Shown piece after piece: positions 24,874 through 33,797 of a DNA stretch of 64,000 bases (within the stretch, counting starts at the first letter, position 1; each line of letters starts with the position of its first letter). The stretch is taken from the NCBI GenBank assembly GCA_023388995.1, contig JAEWFD010000020.1:124001-188000 (forward strand), given 5' to 3'. The position numbers were made by a program, and so were the translations under genes. Source of the stretch: Bacillota bacterium (GTDB lineage: Bacteria; Bacillota_I; Bacilli_A; Erysipelotrichales; Erysipelotrichaceae). The notes beneath the pieces were generated by a model. That model searched no databases and had not been told where the DNA came from. It saw only the letters and a list, made by a program, of their open reading frames with translations.

Positions 24874-26404
24874 CGTGCAGGTTGTCAGCGGTTTTTTAGA
24901 GGCAGGGAAAACAACGTTTATCAATACCTTGCTATGCCAGCCGCAATTTCAAAATACCACGGTAGCAATTCTTTGTTTTGAACAAGGATTTACCGATTAT
25001 CAGATACCACCGCAGGTAACTTGCAATATCTTATATATGGAAGACCTTGCGGCATTTGCAGAATGCTCCGATACGCAGTTTCAGGAGTATGATCATGTTT
25101 TGATTGAATATAACGGTACTTGGTCATTTGGAGACCTAGTGTATGAGCTGCCGAAAAAAATGAAAATTGAACAAATCTTCCACCTGCTTGACGGCACCAC
25201 CTTTTCATCGTATATGACCAATATTCCTGCCATGCAGGAACAAATAGCAGAAAGTGATATTGTACTGATCAACCGAGCAGAAAAGGAACAGATCAAAGAA
25301 ATCATACAGCAAATTTACGGGTTTAACCAAAAGGCTGTGTGCATGGACGAAACTGACTATTTTTCCCGCTCCTGGAAGAGGCAGCTTTATGCGTTTAGGA
25401 AACATCCTTTGGTACGCAGATCGCTGCTGCTATTTGTGCTGTTATTTGGCATGCATCAGTTATTGTTGATTCTTCGGCCGATGTATCTTGCAAATGATTA
25501 CAGCGTATTATCACGTTTTGTGAATATCTTTGCGGGAATCATCATTCAAGCAATCCCCTATATCTTTCTAGGTGTTTTGGTTTCTTCGCTCATTCAGATT
25601 TTAATGCCGCCGGGTTTTTTGTTTTCGCTGCTTACAAAATACAGTCGCTTAGGCTATCCGATTGCCATATTGCTGGGTCTTTGTATTCCTGTTTGTGATT
25701 GTGCAATGCTGCCGGTCACGGTCAAGCTGCTGGAAAAGGGGACACCACCCAAATATGCCATGACCTTTCTGGTTGTTTCTGCCACCATCAATCCCATTGC
25801 TTTGCTGTCTACGTACTATGCGTTTTACGGACAGCCGCAAGTATTGATTGTGCGCATAATACTATCTTTATGCTTGGCAGTTGCAGCGGGTGTGCTGATC
25901 CAGTGGTATCTGAAAAAAACTAAGCAGGTATCTATTTTGAAAAGTACCTTCACCACAATGAACTGCATGAGCAGCTTTTTGCAGCCAAAAAGTACCGAAG
26001 GGTGGCAGAATCAAGTAACCTTGATCTTGCGCCATACAGCGATGGAATTCTTTAATATTATGCAATATGTTTTGATCGGTGCATTTCTTTCAACGGGCTT
26101 GCAGATGACATGGGCCAGCACAATCACAACCGGCTCAACGGGCATCCAGCTAATGGCATATTTGTATATGCTGCTTGCGGCTTTCTTCATGTCCATCTGT
26201 GCTTCTTCAAATGCTTTCATCGCAAAAGCATTAGCAAATACTTTCCCTCTTTCGGCAGTGATGCTGTTCATGGTAATGGGGCCGCTTTTAGATCATAAGA
26301 ACTTGCTGCTCATGAGCCGCAATTTCAAATATTCGTTTATCTTCATCTTTGCAGGAATGATGACACTGCTTTCGCTGGTGCTGTTTCCGCTGCTGCGTGT
26401 GTGA
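24866..26404 (+). CDS. Fusion of a COG0523-like GTPase domain and a UPF0718 permease
   Basis: Residues 1-160 resemble a shortened G3E GTPase: Walker A 'GFLEAGKTT' (9-17), 'EYNG' (81-84) where EPSG is expected, and 'NRAE' (136-139) for NKxD; the CxCC motif is absent. Residues 185-512 are a polytopic permease of the UPF0718/DUF318 (YraQ/YcgR) type, with signature 'GLCIPVCDCAMLPV' (271-284) and 'SATINPIALL'. These are normally separate proteins. ATG 24866 overlaps the previous stop, indicating coupling. No frameshift lies at the junction. Likely membrane transport of a metal or metal complex energised or gated by the GTPase part (inference). Confidence 0.82.
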   Translation: MSSVQVVSGFLEAGKTTFINTLLCQPQFQNTTVAILCFEQGFTDYQIPPQVTCNILYMEDLAAFAECSDTQFQEYDHVLIEYNGTWSFGDLVYELPKKMKIEQIFHLLDGTTFSSYMTNIPAMQEQIAESDIVLINRAEKEQIKEIIQQIYGFNQKAVCMDETDYFSRSWKRQLYAFRKHPLVRRSLLLFVLLFGMHQLLLILRPMYLANDYSVLSRFVNIFAGIIIQAIPYIFLGVLVSSLIQILMPPGFLFSLLTKYSRLGYPIAILLGLCIPVCDCAMLPVTVKLLEKGTPPKYAMTFLVVSATINPIALLSTYYAFYGQPQVLIVRIILSLCLAVAAGVLIQWYLKKTKQVSILKSTFTTMNCMSSFLQPKSTEGWQNQVTLILRHTAMEFFNIMQYVLIGAFLSTGLQMTWASTITTGSTGIQLMAYLYMLLAAFFMSICASSNAFIAKALANTFPLSAVMLFMVMGPLLDHKNLLLMSRNFKYSFIFIFAGMMTLLSLVLFPLLRV

Positions 26405-26413
26405 GGCAAGAAG

Positions 26414-27169
26414 ATGAGACGAATCAATTTAGAAATAGCAGGAAAGATTTTGATTGTAGTGGTGATGGAAGGCGTGCTAGCCTACCTGCTCATCAGCAAT
26501 CAAATGCAGTATTATATTCATCCGCGTAATACCTTGTTTTTGGTTATCGTTATGATCTGCTTGTTGGTGGTTGTTCTGACCCTTCTGCCATTGGTGAAAA
26601 AACCAAGATATCGGCAGAGTTACCGCAGCAGCTGGCTGCTGCTGATACCATTTGCAGCAGTATTGCTATTCCCTTATCAGCCGCTGCGTTTAGATGCCGT
26701 TACGGTACGTTATGGTGCTTCGGCAATAACAAGTTCGCGGACTGATTCTGAGAAGCAGACAATACCAAAGATCGAAGAACCGGGCAATTCGCGCTATGGA
26801 ACGATGATTGATGACAAGCACTTTGCATCATGGTACTTGGAAGTAGCGAATCATCCAGATCCCTATTTATACAAGAGTTTTACTTATACCGGAATGGTAT
26901 ATCGGGAAGATGGATTTACGAATACGCAATTTATTCCGATGCGAATGGCAATGACTTGCTGTGCGGCTGATTTATCAGCACTTGGCTTTATCAGTATCCA
27001 TGATCAGGCTTGGAAGTATCAGGATGGTGACTGGATTCAAGTAACTGGTGTCCTTTCCCTCGAATATATAGACTTGTGGGATGCGGAGGTTCCGGTTATG
27101 CATATTACGAATATCGAACGGGTTGCTAAGCCGCGGCAGGAGATTGTGTATCTTGATTTATCTTACTAA
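26414..27169 (+). CDS. DUF1980/TIGR03943 (YcgQ-like) permease partner
   Basis: The 251-residue protein has membrane helices near 10-28, 37-58 and 74-90 and an extracytoplasmic C-terminal domain with 'RMAMTCCAADLSALGF' (the conserved CC-AD motif) and 'DGDWIQVTGVL'. YcgQ-type proteins occur next to UPF0718 permeases (ycgQ-ycgR in Bacillus) and are thought to act with them. It starts 9 bp after the fusion gene. The paired Cys may bind the transported metal (inference). Confidence 0.82.
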   Translation: MRRINLEIAGKILIVVVMEGVLAYLLISNQMQYYIHPRNTLFLVIVMICLLVVVLTLLPLVKKPRYRQSYRSSWLLLIPFAAVLLFPYQPLRLDAVTVRYGASAITSSRTDSEKQTIPKIEEPGNSRYGTMIDDKHFASWYLEVANHPDPYLYKSFTYTGMVYREDGFTNTQFIPMRMAMTCCAADLSALGFISIHDQAWKYQDGDWIQVTGVLSLEYIDLWDAEVPVMHITNIERVAKPRQEIVYLDLSY

Positions 27170-27201
27170 AGTTATATAACGTGCATTTTACAGGAGGTTG
27201 T

Positions 27202-28011
27202 ATGAATACATCAAACTTAATATTTGCCTTTTCTCTTACCTTATTTGCCGGGTTGTCAACAGGGATAGGCAGTGTTCTTTCCTTGTTTACCAAACGGACA
27301 AATACCAAATTTCTGTCGGTGGCTTTGGGGTTTTCGGCTGGAGTAATGATTTATGTTTCCTTTGTGGAGATTTTTATGAAAGCAAAAGATTCGCTGGTGG
27401 GTGCCCTTGGGGAACGTCTGGGAAGCTGGGCTGTCGTCGGAGGGTTCTTCTTCGGTATATTGCTGATTGCACTTATCGATAAGCTCATTCCTTCTACTGA
27501 AAATCCGCATGAAATCCATACGGTTGAAGAAATGGACGGAAACAGCGAAGCGCATAAATCCAACTTAATGCGCATGGGCTTGTTTACTGCCTTAGCCATT
27601 GGCATTCATAACTTTCCGGAAGGATTGGCTACGTTTACCGCTGCATTGAGTGACCCTAACTTAGGAATACCGATTGCGGTGGCAATTGCAATTCACAATA
27701 TTCCGGAAGGCATTGCGGTTGCGGTACCTATTTTCTATGCAACCGGAGATCGGATGAAAGCATTCAAATTGTCATTTCTTTCGGGACTCTCGGAGCCGGT
27801 AGGCGCTTTGGTTGGATATATCTTATTGCATAATTTCTTTAATGATGTGATGTTTGGTTTTATCTTTGCGTCTGTTGCAGGAATCATGGTATACATCAGC
27901 TTGGATGAGTTGTTGCCATCGGCTCGTGAATATGGAGAACACCATCTTTCTATCTATGGTATGGTTGCCGGCATGGCAGTGATGGCTGTCAGTTTATTGC
28001 TGTTTATTTGA
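27202..28011 (+). CDS. zupT: ZIP family metal transporter (ZupT-like)
   Basis: The 269-residue protein has eight predicted membrane helices and the two ZIP metal-site motifs: 'HNFPEGLATF' (helix 4) and 'HNIPEGIAVAVPIF' (helix 5). ZupT imports zinc and other divalent cations. CAGGAGGTTGT precedes ATG 27202; the upstream in-frame GTG 27181 is rejected because that ribosome site lies between them. It is the last gene of the operon, followed by a terminator. Confidence 0.93.
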   Translation: MNTSNLIFAFSLTLFAGLSTGIGSVLSLFTKRTNTKFLSVALGFSAGVMIYVSFVEIFMKAKDSLVGALGERLGSWAVVGGFFFGILLIALIDKLIPSTENPHEIHTVEEMDGNSEAHKSNLMRMGLFTALAIGIHNFPEGLATFTAALSDPNLGIPIAVAIAIHNIPEGIAVAVPIFYATGDRMKAFKLSFLSGLSEPVGALVGYILLHNFFNDVMFGFIFASVAGIMVYISLDELLPSAREYGEHHLSIYGMVAGMAVMAVSLLLFI

Positions 28012-28036
28012 GGCCGCGTGGGCGGTCTTTGTTTTG
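28012..28036 (+). terminator. Terminator of the metal operon
   Basis: GGCCGC (28012-28017) and GCGGTC (28022-28027) pair around GTGG, followed by TTTGTTTTG. Confidence 0.72.
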
Positions 28037-28092
28037 CGCAAGAATAACGTTGCCAATGAGATGAAAAGAAGTTATAAATAATAAAAAAATGT

Positions 28093-28120
28093 TTGACATT
28101 GGCAATGAATCTGTTATAAT
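28093..28120 (+). promoter_or_regulatory. Promoter of rpsL-rpsG-fusA-tuf
   Basis: TTGACA at 28093-28098, 16-bp spacer, TATAAT at 28115-28120. Confidence 0.87.
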
Positions 28121-28224
28121 TTGTTAGCGCGTAATGGTTTCCTGTTTTCATGATGGGAAACTATTATTACCGAATATTACGGCACACCTGGAAACGTGTG
28201 CAAGTGTCGAAAGGAGGAACTGAC
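28121..28224 (+). promoter_or_regulatory. Structured rpsL leader, two hairpins
   Basis: GGTTTCC pairs with GGGAAAC (about 28136-28165), and GCACAC pairs with GTGTGC around CTGGAAAC (28182-28201). A ribosomal protein autoregulatory leader is plausible but the ligand is unknown. Confidence 0.4.
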
Positions 28225-28647
28225 ATGCCAACGATTAACCAGCTTGTTAAACAAGGAAGAACAGACAAGGAATGGAAATCAAAATCACCAGCCCTGAACA
28301 GAGGCTTTAACACATTGAAACGTCAAGCAACAGAACTTAGCTCCCCACAAAAACGTGGTGTTTGTACCCGTGTAGGTACAATGACTCCGAAGAAACCGAA
28401 CTCGGCTCTTCGTAAGTATGCTCGTGTTCGCTTGAGCAACCAAATGGAAGTTACAGCGTACATTCCGGGAATCGGACACAACCTGCAAGAACACAGTGTT
28501 GTATTGATTCGTGGTGGACGTGTTAAAGATTTGCCAGGGGTTCGTTACCATATTATTCGTGGAACTATGGACTGTGCAGGGGTTGTAAACCGTATGCAAA
28601 GCCGTTCTCACTATGGTGCTAAGAAACCAAAAGCTAAAAAGAAGTAG
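28225..28647 (+). CDS. rpsL: 30S ribosomal protein S12
   Basis: The 140-residue protein has the S12 decoding-site segments 'TPKKPNSALRKYARVRLSN' and 'RGGRVKDLPGVRYHIIRG', where streptomycin-resistance changes usually occur; the residues look wild type. MPTINQL is the conserved N-terminus and GAAAGGAGG precedes ATG 28225. An upstream in-frame ATG at 28150 lies inside the leader and is rejected. Confidence 0.98.
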   Translation: MPTINQLVKQGRTDKEWKSKSPALNRGFNTLKRQATELSSPQKRGVCTRVGTMTPKKPNSALRKYARVRLSNQMEVTAYIPGIGHNLQEHSVVLIRGGRVKDLPGVRYHIIRGTMDCAGVVNRMQSRSHYGAKKPKAKKK

Positions 28648-28670
28648 TCATTGAAAGGAGGAAATAAACA

Positions 28671-29141
28671 ATGCCTAGAAAAGGACATGTCGCGAAACGT
28701 GACGTACTAGCAGATCCAATTTATAACTCCAAATTGGTGACTCGCTTAATTAACAAAGTAATGTTGGATGGTAAAAGAGGAGTTGCAGAATCTATTCTGT
28801 ATGATGCATTCGATCGTATCGAAGCAAAAACCGGCCGTCAGCCAATGGAAGTGTTCGAACAAGCACTTGGCAATATTATGCCTGTTCTTGAATTGAAACT
28901 ACGCCGTGTTGGTGGTGCGAACTATCAAGTACCGGTAGAAGTATCCAGCGAGCGTCGTTTGACTCTTGGTCTTCGCTGGTTGGTAAACTATTCTCGTTTA
29001 CGTAATGAAAAGACAATGCAAGAACGCCTTGCTGGTGAAATCATCGATGCTGCCAACGGCTCCGGTGCTTCCGTTAAGAAACGTGAAGACACTCATAAAA
29101 TGGCGGATGCAAATAAAGCATTTGCTCACTACCGCTGGTAA
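28671..29141 (+). CDS. rpsG: 30S ribosomal protein S7
   Basis: The 156-residue uS7 begins 'MPRKGHVAKRDVLADPIYNS' and contains 'GGANYQVPVEV' and 'ALRWLV'-like 'GLRWLVNYSR'. It organises the 30S head and contacts the E-site tRNA. The ribosome site is GAAAGGAGG, and the gene sits 23 bp after rpsL. Confidence 0.98.
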   Translation: MPRKGHVAKRDVLADPIYNSKLVTRLINKVMLDGKRGVAESILYDAFDRIEAKTGRQPMEVFEQALGNIMPVLELKLRRVGGANYQVPVEVSSERRLTLGLRWLVNYSRLRNEKTMQERLAGEIIDAANGSGASVKKREDTHKMADANKAFAHYRW

Positions 29142-29170
29142 GATGTTTCAGTTAAGAAAGGAGACATGCA

Positions 29171-31249
29171 ATGCCTAGAGAATATTCGTTAGAGAATACC
29201 AGAAATATCGGGATCATGGCCCACATTGATGCCGGTAAAACAACAACAACAGAACGAATTTTGTTCTATACCGGCAGAAACCATAAAATCGGAGAAACGC
29301 ACGATGGTGCGTCAACCATGGACTGGATGGCCCAAGAACAAGAACGTGGGATTACTATTACTTCTGCTGCAACTACAGCAACATGGAAGGGCAATCGTGT
29401 CAATATTATCGATACCCCGGGTCACGTTGACTTTACGGTTGAAGTAGAACGCTCTCTTCGCGTACTAGATGGTGCTGTCACTGTTTTGGATGCAAAGAGC
29501 GGTGTTGAACCGCAAACAGAAACTGTTTGGCGCCAAGCGACTAACTATGGAGTTCCTCGTATCGTATTCGTTAATAAAATGGATGCGACCGGGGCTGACT
29601 TCTTCATGGCTGCGAAAACATTGATCACTCGTTTGGATGCAAAGGCTACGCCTATCCAAATTCCAATCGGCAGTGAAGGAGACTTCGTTGGAATGGTCGA
29701 TATTATTGAACGCAAAGGCTATACGTTTGATGATCAGCTGGGAAAAGATGTACATGAAATTGCTATACCTGCAAACTTGGAAGCAGTTGTTGAAGAATAT
29801 CGTGAAAAGCTAGTTGAAATGCTGGCTGATTACGATGAAGAAGTCATGATGAAAGTCTTGGAAGGCGAAGAAGTTTCCATCACTGAAATCAAACGCGCTC
29901 TTCGTACGGCTACTTGCAAAGGGGATTTCTTCCCGATTCTTTGCGGTTCCGCATATAAGAATAAAGGTGTCCAATTGCTGCTGGATGCAGTCATTGATTA
30001 CTTGCCAAGCCCGCTTGACATTCCATCAATGAACGGTGTCGATGAAGATGACAATCCGGTTGAACGTCATCCAAGTGATGATGAGCCATTCTCCGCATTG
30101 GCATTTAAAGTTATGACTGACCCATTCGTAGGTCGTCTGACATTCTTCCGCGTATATTCCGGAAAAGCACAATCTGGTACATATGTATTGAATGCAACAA
30201 AAGACAAACGCGAACGTTTCGGACGGATCATGCAAATGCATGCGAACCACCGTCAAGAAATTACAGATGTATACACAGGCGATATTGCAGCTGCTGTTGG
30301 ATTTAAGGATACAACAACAGGGGACACACTGTGTGATCAAGATAATCCTGTTATCTTGGAATCCATGGTATTCCCTGAACCGGTAATCGAAGTTGCAATT
30401 GAACCAAAAACAAAAAATGACCAAGACAAAATGGGTATTGCATTGTCTAAATTGGCGGAAGAAGATCCGACATTCAGAACATTTACCAATGCTGAAACTG
30501 GTCAGACAATCATCGCTGGTATGGGTGAATTGCACCTTGATATCATCGTTGACCGTATGAGACGGGAATTCAAAGTAGAAGCAAACGTCGGTGCTCCGCA
30601 AGTTGCATATCGCGAAACAATTCGCCAAGCTGCAGATTGTGAAGGGAAGTTTGTTCGCCAATCTGGTGGTCGTGGTCAATATGGACACGTTTGGATCAAA
30701 TATGAACCAAATGAACCAGGTAAAGGATTTGAATGGGTGGATGCTGTTGTAGGTGGAACAGTTCCTAAAGAATATATCAAACCTGCACAAGAAGGTCTGG
30801 AAGCTGCGTTGAACAATGGTATGTTAGCTGGTTATCCAATTATCGATATCAAAGCAACGATCTTCGACGGAAGCTACCATGATGTAGACTCCAGCGAAAT
30901 GGCGTTTAAGATTGCTGCATCCATGTCATTGAAAGAAGCTGCTAAGAAATGTAAACCAGTCTTGCTGGAACCAATCATGTCAGTAGAAGTAACTGCTCCT
31001 GCTGAATATTTGGGGAACGTAATGGGTGATGTTTCCAGCCGCCGCGGACAAATCCGTGACCAAGAAGAAAGAGGAAATGCAATCACTGTAAAAGCGTATA
31101 TTCCACTTTCCGAAATGTTTGGATATGCAACGGATTTGCGTTCATCTACACAAGGTCGTGGTACCTTCACAATGATCTTCGATCACTATGAGGAAGTGCC
31201 TAAGAGCATTACTGAAAAAATCGTGAAGAAAAACGCGACAAATGACTAA
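29171..31249 (+). CDS. fusA: Elongation factor G
   Basis: The 692-residue canonical EF-G has G1 'AHIDAGKTT', the switch II 'DTPGHVDF' with the catalytic His, 'NKMD', and domains II-V ending with 'ATDLRSSTQGRGTFTM'. It drives ribosomal translocation. AAGGAGACATGCA-ATG starts it 29 bp after rpsG. A second, divergent EF-G paralogue is encoded at 34486. Confidence 0.98.
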   Translation: MPREYSLENTRNIGIMAHIDAGKTTTTERILFYTGRNHKIGETHDGASTMDWMAQEQERGITITSAATTATWKGNRVNIIDTPGHVDFTVEVERSLRVLDGAVTVLDAKSGVEPQTETVWRQATNYGVPRIVFVNKMDATGADFFMAAKTLITRLDAKATPIQIPIGSEGDFVGMVDIIERKGYTFDDQLGKDVHEIAIPANLEAVVEEYREKLVEMLADYDEEVMMKVLEGEEVSITEIKRALRTATCKGDFFPILCGSAYKNKGVQLLLDAVIDYLPSPLDIPSMNGVDEDDNPVERHPSDDEPFSALAFKVMTDPFVGRLTFFRVYSGKAQSGTYVLNATKDKRERFGRIMQMHANHRQEITDVYTGDIAAAVGFKDTTTGDTLCDQDNPVILESMVFPEPVIEVAIEPKTKNDQDKMGIALSKLAEEDPTFRTFTNAETGQTIIAGMGELHLDIIVDRMRREFKVEANVGAPQVAYRETIRQAADCEGKFVRQSGGRGQYGHVWIKYEPNEPGKGFEWVDAVVGGTVPKEYIKPAQEGLEAALNNGMLAGYPIIDIKATIFDGSYHDVDSSEMAFKIAASMSLKEAAKKCKPVLLEPIMSVEVTAPAEYLGNVMGDVSSRRGQIRDQEERGNAITVKAYIPLSEMFGYATDLRSSTQGRGTFTMIFDHYEEVPKSITEKIVKKNATND

Positions 31250-31253
31250 TTCT

Positions 31254-31289
31254 ATTGATTTATTAAGATGTTTATCTTAAAATATCAAT
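31254..31289 (+). other. AT-rich stem-loop between fusA and tuf
   Basis: Inner arms TTAAGAT/ATCTTAA (31263-31269 and 31274-31280) lie within outer arms ATTGAT/ATCAAT (31254-31259 and 31284-31289). There is no T-tract, so it is more likely an RNA processing or stability element than a terminator. Confidence 0.5.
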
Positions 31290-31325
31290 TGAACGAAAAG
31301 AAGAAAATCTAGGAGGAATTTTGCA

Positions 31326-32519
31326 ATGGCAAAACAAAAATTTGACAGATCAAAAGCGCACGTTAATATCGGTACAATCGGTCACGTTGACCATGGTAAA
31401 ACTACATTAACTGCTGCTATCACTACTATCCTTGCGAAAAAAGGCGGAGCTACTGCTATGGCTTACGACCAAATCGATAAGGCACCAGAAGAAAAAGAAC
31501 GCGGTATTACAATCAATACTTCACACGTTGAGTACCAAACTGAAACTCGTCACTATGCACACGTTGACTGCCCAGGACATGCTGACTATGTTAAGAACAT
31601 GATCACTGGTGCTGCTCAAATGGACGGCGCAATCTTGGTTGTTGCTGCATCTGACGGACCAATGCCACAAACTCGTGAGCACATCTTGTTGTCTCGCCAA
31701 GTAGGTGTTCCTTACATCGTTGTATTCTTGAACAAATGCGACATGGTTGATGACGAAGAATTGATCGACTTGGTTGAAATGGAAGTTCGCGAATTGCTTA
31801 CTGAATATGACTTCCCAGGTGATGATACTCCAATTATCCGTGGTAGTGCTCTTCGTGCTTTGGAAGGCGATGACAAATGGGTTGCTAAAATTGATGAATT
31901 GATGGCAGCTGTTGACTCTTACATCCCTCAACCAGAACGTGATGCTGACAAACCATTCTTGATGCCGGTAGAAGACGTATTTACAATCACAGGTCGTGGT
32001 ACAGTTGCTACTGGACGTGTTGAACGTGGTACTTTGAAACTTTCAGAAGAAATCGAAATCATCGGTATTGTTGATACAAAGAAATCAGTTGTAACTGGTA
32101 TCGAAATGTTCCGTAAATTGTTAGACTTCGCTACAGCTGGTGATAACATTGGTGCTCTTCTTCGTGGTGTAAACCGTGATGAAATCCAACGTGGCCAAGT
32201 ATTGGCTAAACCAGGAAGCGTTAAGCCTCATACACACTTTAAGGCTCAAGTTTACGTATTGTCTAAAGAAGAAGGTGGACGTCATACGCCGTTTGTTGCT
32301 AACTACCGTCCTCAATTCTACTTCCGTACAACTGACGTAACTGGTGTTATCACATTGCCTGCTGGTGTTGAAATGGTTATGCCTGGCGACAACATCGAAA
32401 TGGAAGTTACTTTGATCAACCCAATTGCTGTTGAACAAGGTACTAAGTTCTCTATCCGTGAGGGTGGACGTACTGTTGGTGCTGGTAACGTTACTGAAAT
32501 CTTGCCAGAAAAAGAATAA
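31326..32519 (+). CDS. tuf: Elongation factor Tu
   Basis: The 397-residue EF-Tu has 'GHVDHGKTT' (G1), 'DCPGHADY', 'NKCD' and the normal three domains ending in 'GGRTVGAGNVTEIL'. It delivers aminoacyl-tRNA. Codon use is strongly biased to common codons, as expected for a highly expressed gene. AGGAGGAATTTTGCA-ATG precedes it; a strong terminator follows. Confidence 0.99.
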   Translation: MAKQKFDRSKAHVNIGTIGHVDHGKTTLTAAITTILAKKGGATAMAYDQIDKAPEEKERGITINTSHVEYQTETRHYAHVDCPGHADYVKNMITGAAQMDGAILVVAASDGPMPQTREHILLSRQVGVPYIVVFLNKCDMVDDEELIDLVEMEVRELLTEYDFPGDDTPIIRGSALRALEGDDKWVAKIDELMAAVDSYIPQPERDADKPFLMPVEDVFTITGRGTVATGRVERGTLKLSEEIEIIGIVDTKKSVVTGIEMFRKLLDFATAGDNIGALLRGVNRDEIQRGQVLAKPGSVKPHTHFKAQVYVLSKEEGGRHTPFVANYRPQFYFRTTDVTGVITLPAGVEMVMPGDNIEMEVTLINPIAVEQGTKFSIREGGRTVGAGNVTEILPEKE

Positions 32520-32535
32520 GCTCATTAAAATTGTG

Positions 32536-32567
32536 AAGACATCTGCAAACTGCGGATGTCTTTTTTT
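32536..32567 (+). terminator. Terminator of the rpsL-tuf operon
   Basis: AAGACATC (32536-32543) pairs with GATGTCTT (32555-32562), extended by TGCA/TGCG bases, followed by a T7 run. Confidence 0.88.
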
Positions 32568-32609
32568 ACCAATTTCTGCTATAATCATACTATATATAGG
32601 AGGGAAATT

Positions 32610-33332
32610 ATGTTTGAGAGAGTAGCATATAAAAAGAGAGCAAAAGATGTATTAAGGAAGAATTATTGGATGTGTTTTCTGGCATCGTTAATTGTATTAG
32701 TCCTAAAAGGAAATGTACCGGAGTTTACAGTGAAATTTACCGAAACACCGGATATTATGTATGAAGGAATTGGTTTGCTGGCTACACCGATGGTTGAGAG
32801 ACTTATAGCGTGGTTCGCATTGGCAGGAGGATTGCTGGCAATTGCGGTTATTGCCGGAATTGCATTCAAAATTCTGGTTTCTGATGTAATGTCAGTTGGT
32901 ATCGCAAAATATTATTTAGAAGCGCGCAAAGAAAATTTTGAGGTCAAAAGCATTGGGTTTGTATTTCAGCAGCCTCATTATTGGAATATTGTGAAAATTA
33001 TCTTTGTCCAAAACTTGTTGATTTTCTTATGGACGCTGCTTCTGATTATTCCTGGTATTATTAAGGCGTATCAACTGCGCTTTATACCTTATATTCTTGC
33101 TGAAAATCCGGAAATAGATATGCACGAAGCATTTGAATTAGCGAAGCGTCTTTCCAAGGATATTAAAATGGATCTGTTTATCATGGATTTATCCTTTTTA
33201 GGATGGATTTTGCTTAGCGCCTTCTCATTTGGGTTAGGACAATTTTTCCTGCACCCTTATACGGAGGCAACGAATGCAGAGGCCTATGCAGCACAGCTGC
33301 GTCATGCAAGTACAGGTCATGATGTTTATTAA
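32610..33332 (+). CDS. DUF975 family integral membrane protein
   Basis: The 240-residue protein starts 'MFERVAYKKRAKDVLRKNYW', the typical DUF975 opening, and has about five membrane helices plus the family segment 'LLIIPGIIKAYQLRFIPYILAENPEI' (split here: helix, then 'DMHEAFELAKRLSKDIK'). Function unknown. ATG 32610 follows AGGAGGGAAATT; the longer frame from 32556 starts inside the tuf terminator and is rejected. Confidence 0.85.
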   Translation: MFERVAYKKRAKDVLRKNYWMCFLASLIVLVLKGNVPEFTVKFTETPDIMYEGIGLLATPMVERLIAWFALAGGLLAIAVIAGIAFKILVSDVMSVGIAKYYLEARKENFEVKSIGFVFQQPHYWNIVKIIFVQNLLIFLWTLLLIIPGIIKAYQLRFIPYILAENPEIDMHEAFELAKRLSKDIKMDLFIMDLSFLGWILLSAFSFGLGQFFLHPYTEATNAEAYAAQLRHASTGHDVY

Positions 33333-33341
33333 TCTGCGATC

Positions 33342-33370
33342 TTGTATCGCTATTAGAAACGTGCTACAAT
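33342..33370 (+). promoter_or_regulatory. Promoter of the PspC gene
   Basis: TTGTAT at 33342-33347, 17-bp spacer, TACAAT at 33365-33370, about 20 bp before the start codon. Confidence 0.7.
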
Positions 33371-33390
33371 AGCAGCAGGAGTGATACTAT

Positions 33391-33588
33391 ATGGGACCAC
33401 GTCGGTTATATAAAATAGAAGAAGGCAAGAAAATCTCAGGGGTTTGCGGAGGGATTGCGGAATATTTGAATGTTGATCCTAGCTTCGTGCGGATTTTGTG
33501 GGTGCTCTTTGGGCTTGCATATTTCACTGGGGTTGTGGCATACATTGTAGCAGCTTTGATTTTACCATTTAAGCATGAGGTGATGTAA
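33391..33588 (+). CDS. PspC domain protein
   Basis: The 65-residue protein is essentially a lone PspC domain: 'KISGVCGGIAEYLNVDPSFVRILWVLF' followed by a hydrophobic helix (about 46-58). PspC domains are linked to envelope stress sensing. GCAGGAGTGATACTAT-ATG gives the start. The 3' end forms one arm of a terminator-like inverted repeat. Confidence 0.9.
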   Translation: MGPRRLYKIEEGKKISGVCGGIAEYLNVDPSFVRILWVLFGLAYFTGVVAYIVAALILPFKHEVM

Positions 33589-33605
33589 TGATTTGACACC
33601 TCATG
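33574..33605 (+). terminator. Inverted repeat overlapping the end of the PspC gene
   Basis: CATGAGGTG (33574-33582) and CACCTCATG (33597-33605) form a 9-bp stem. A short TGCTTTT follows a few bases later. Confidence 0.5.
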
Positions 33606-33637
33606 ATGTGCTTTTCATGGGGTAAAATCAGAGACTG

Positions 33638-33660
33638 TCGTTGCTAAAAAGAAGCAACGA
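33638..33660 (+). terminator. Hairpin with weak T-tract
   Basis: TCGTTGCT (33638-33645) and AGCAACGA (33653-33660) form a perfect stem followed by TTT. Confidence 0.5.
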
Positions 33661-33689
33661 TTTCGTGGTGTTTATCAATATATCGTAGT

Positions 33690-33723
33690 AAAAAGATTTA
33701 TTTGAAAAGATAAATCTTTTTTT
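33690..33723 (+). terminator. Strong symmetric terminator
   Basis: AAAAAGATTTAT (33690-33701) pairs with ATAAATCTTTTT (33710-33721), with more T residues following. Confidence 0.75.
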
Positions 33724-33733
33724 ATTTATCTAT

Positions 33734-33761
33734 TTGAAAGCGGTTTAATTTGTGCTATAAT
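33734..33761 (+). promoter_or_regulatory. Promoter of the ankyrin/EF-G paralogue unit
   Basis: TTGAAA at 33734-33739, 16-bp spacer, TATAAT at 33756-33761. Confidence 0.75.
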
Positions 33762-33797
33762 CTAGCAAACGTTATAGATATAGGAGGAGACCATACT

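Noticed and set aside
30026..30790. 254-residue reverse frame within fusA
   Set aside because: Antisense to canonical EF-G; Phe/Cys/His-rich composition shows it is not a protein gene.
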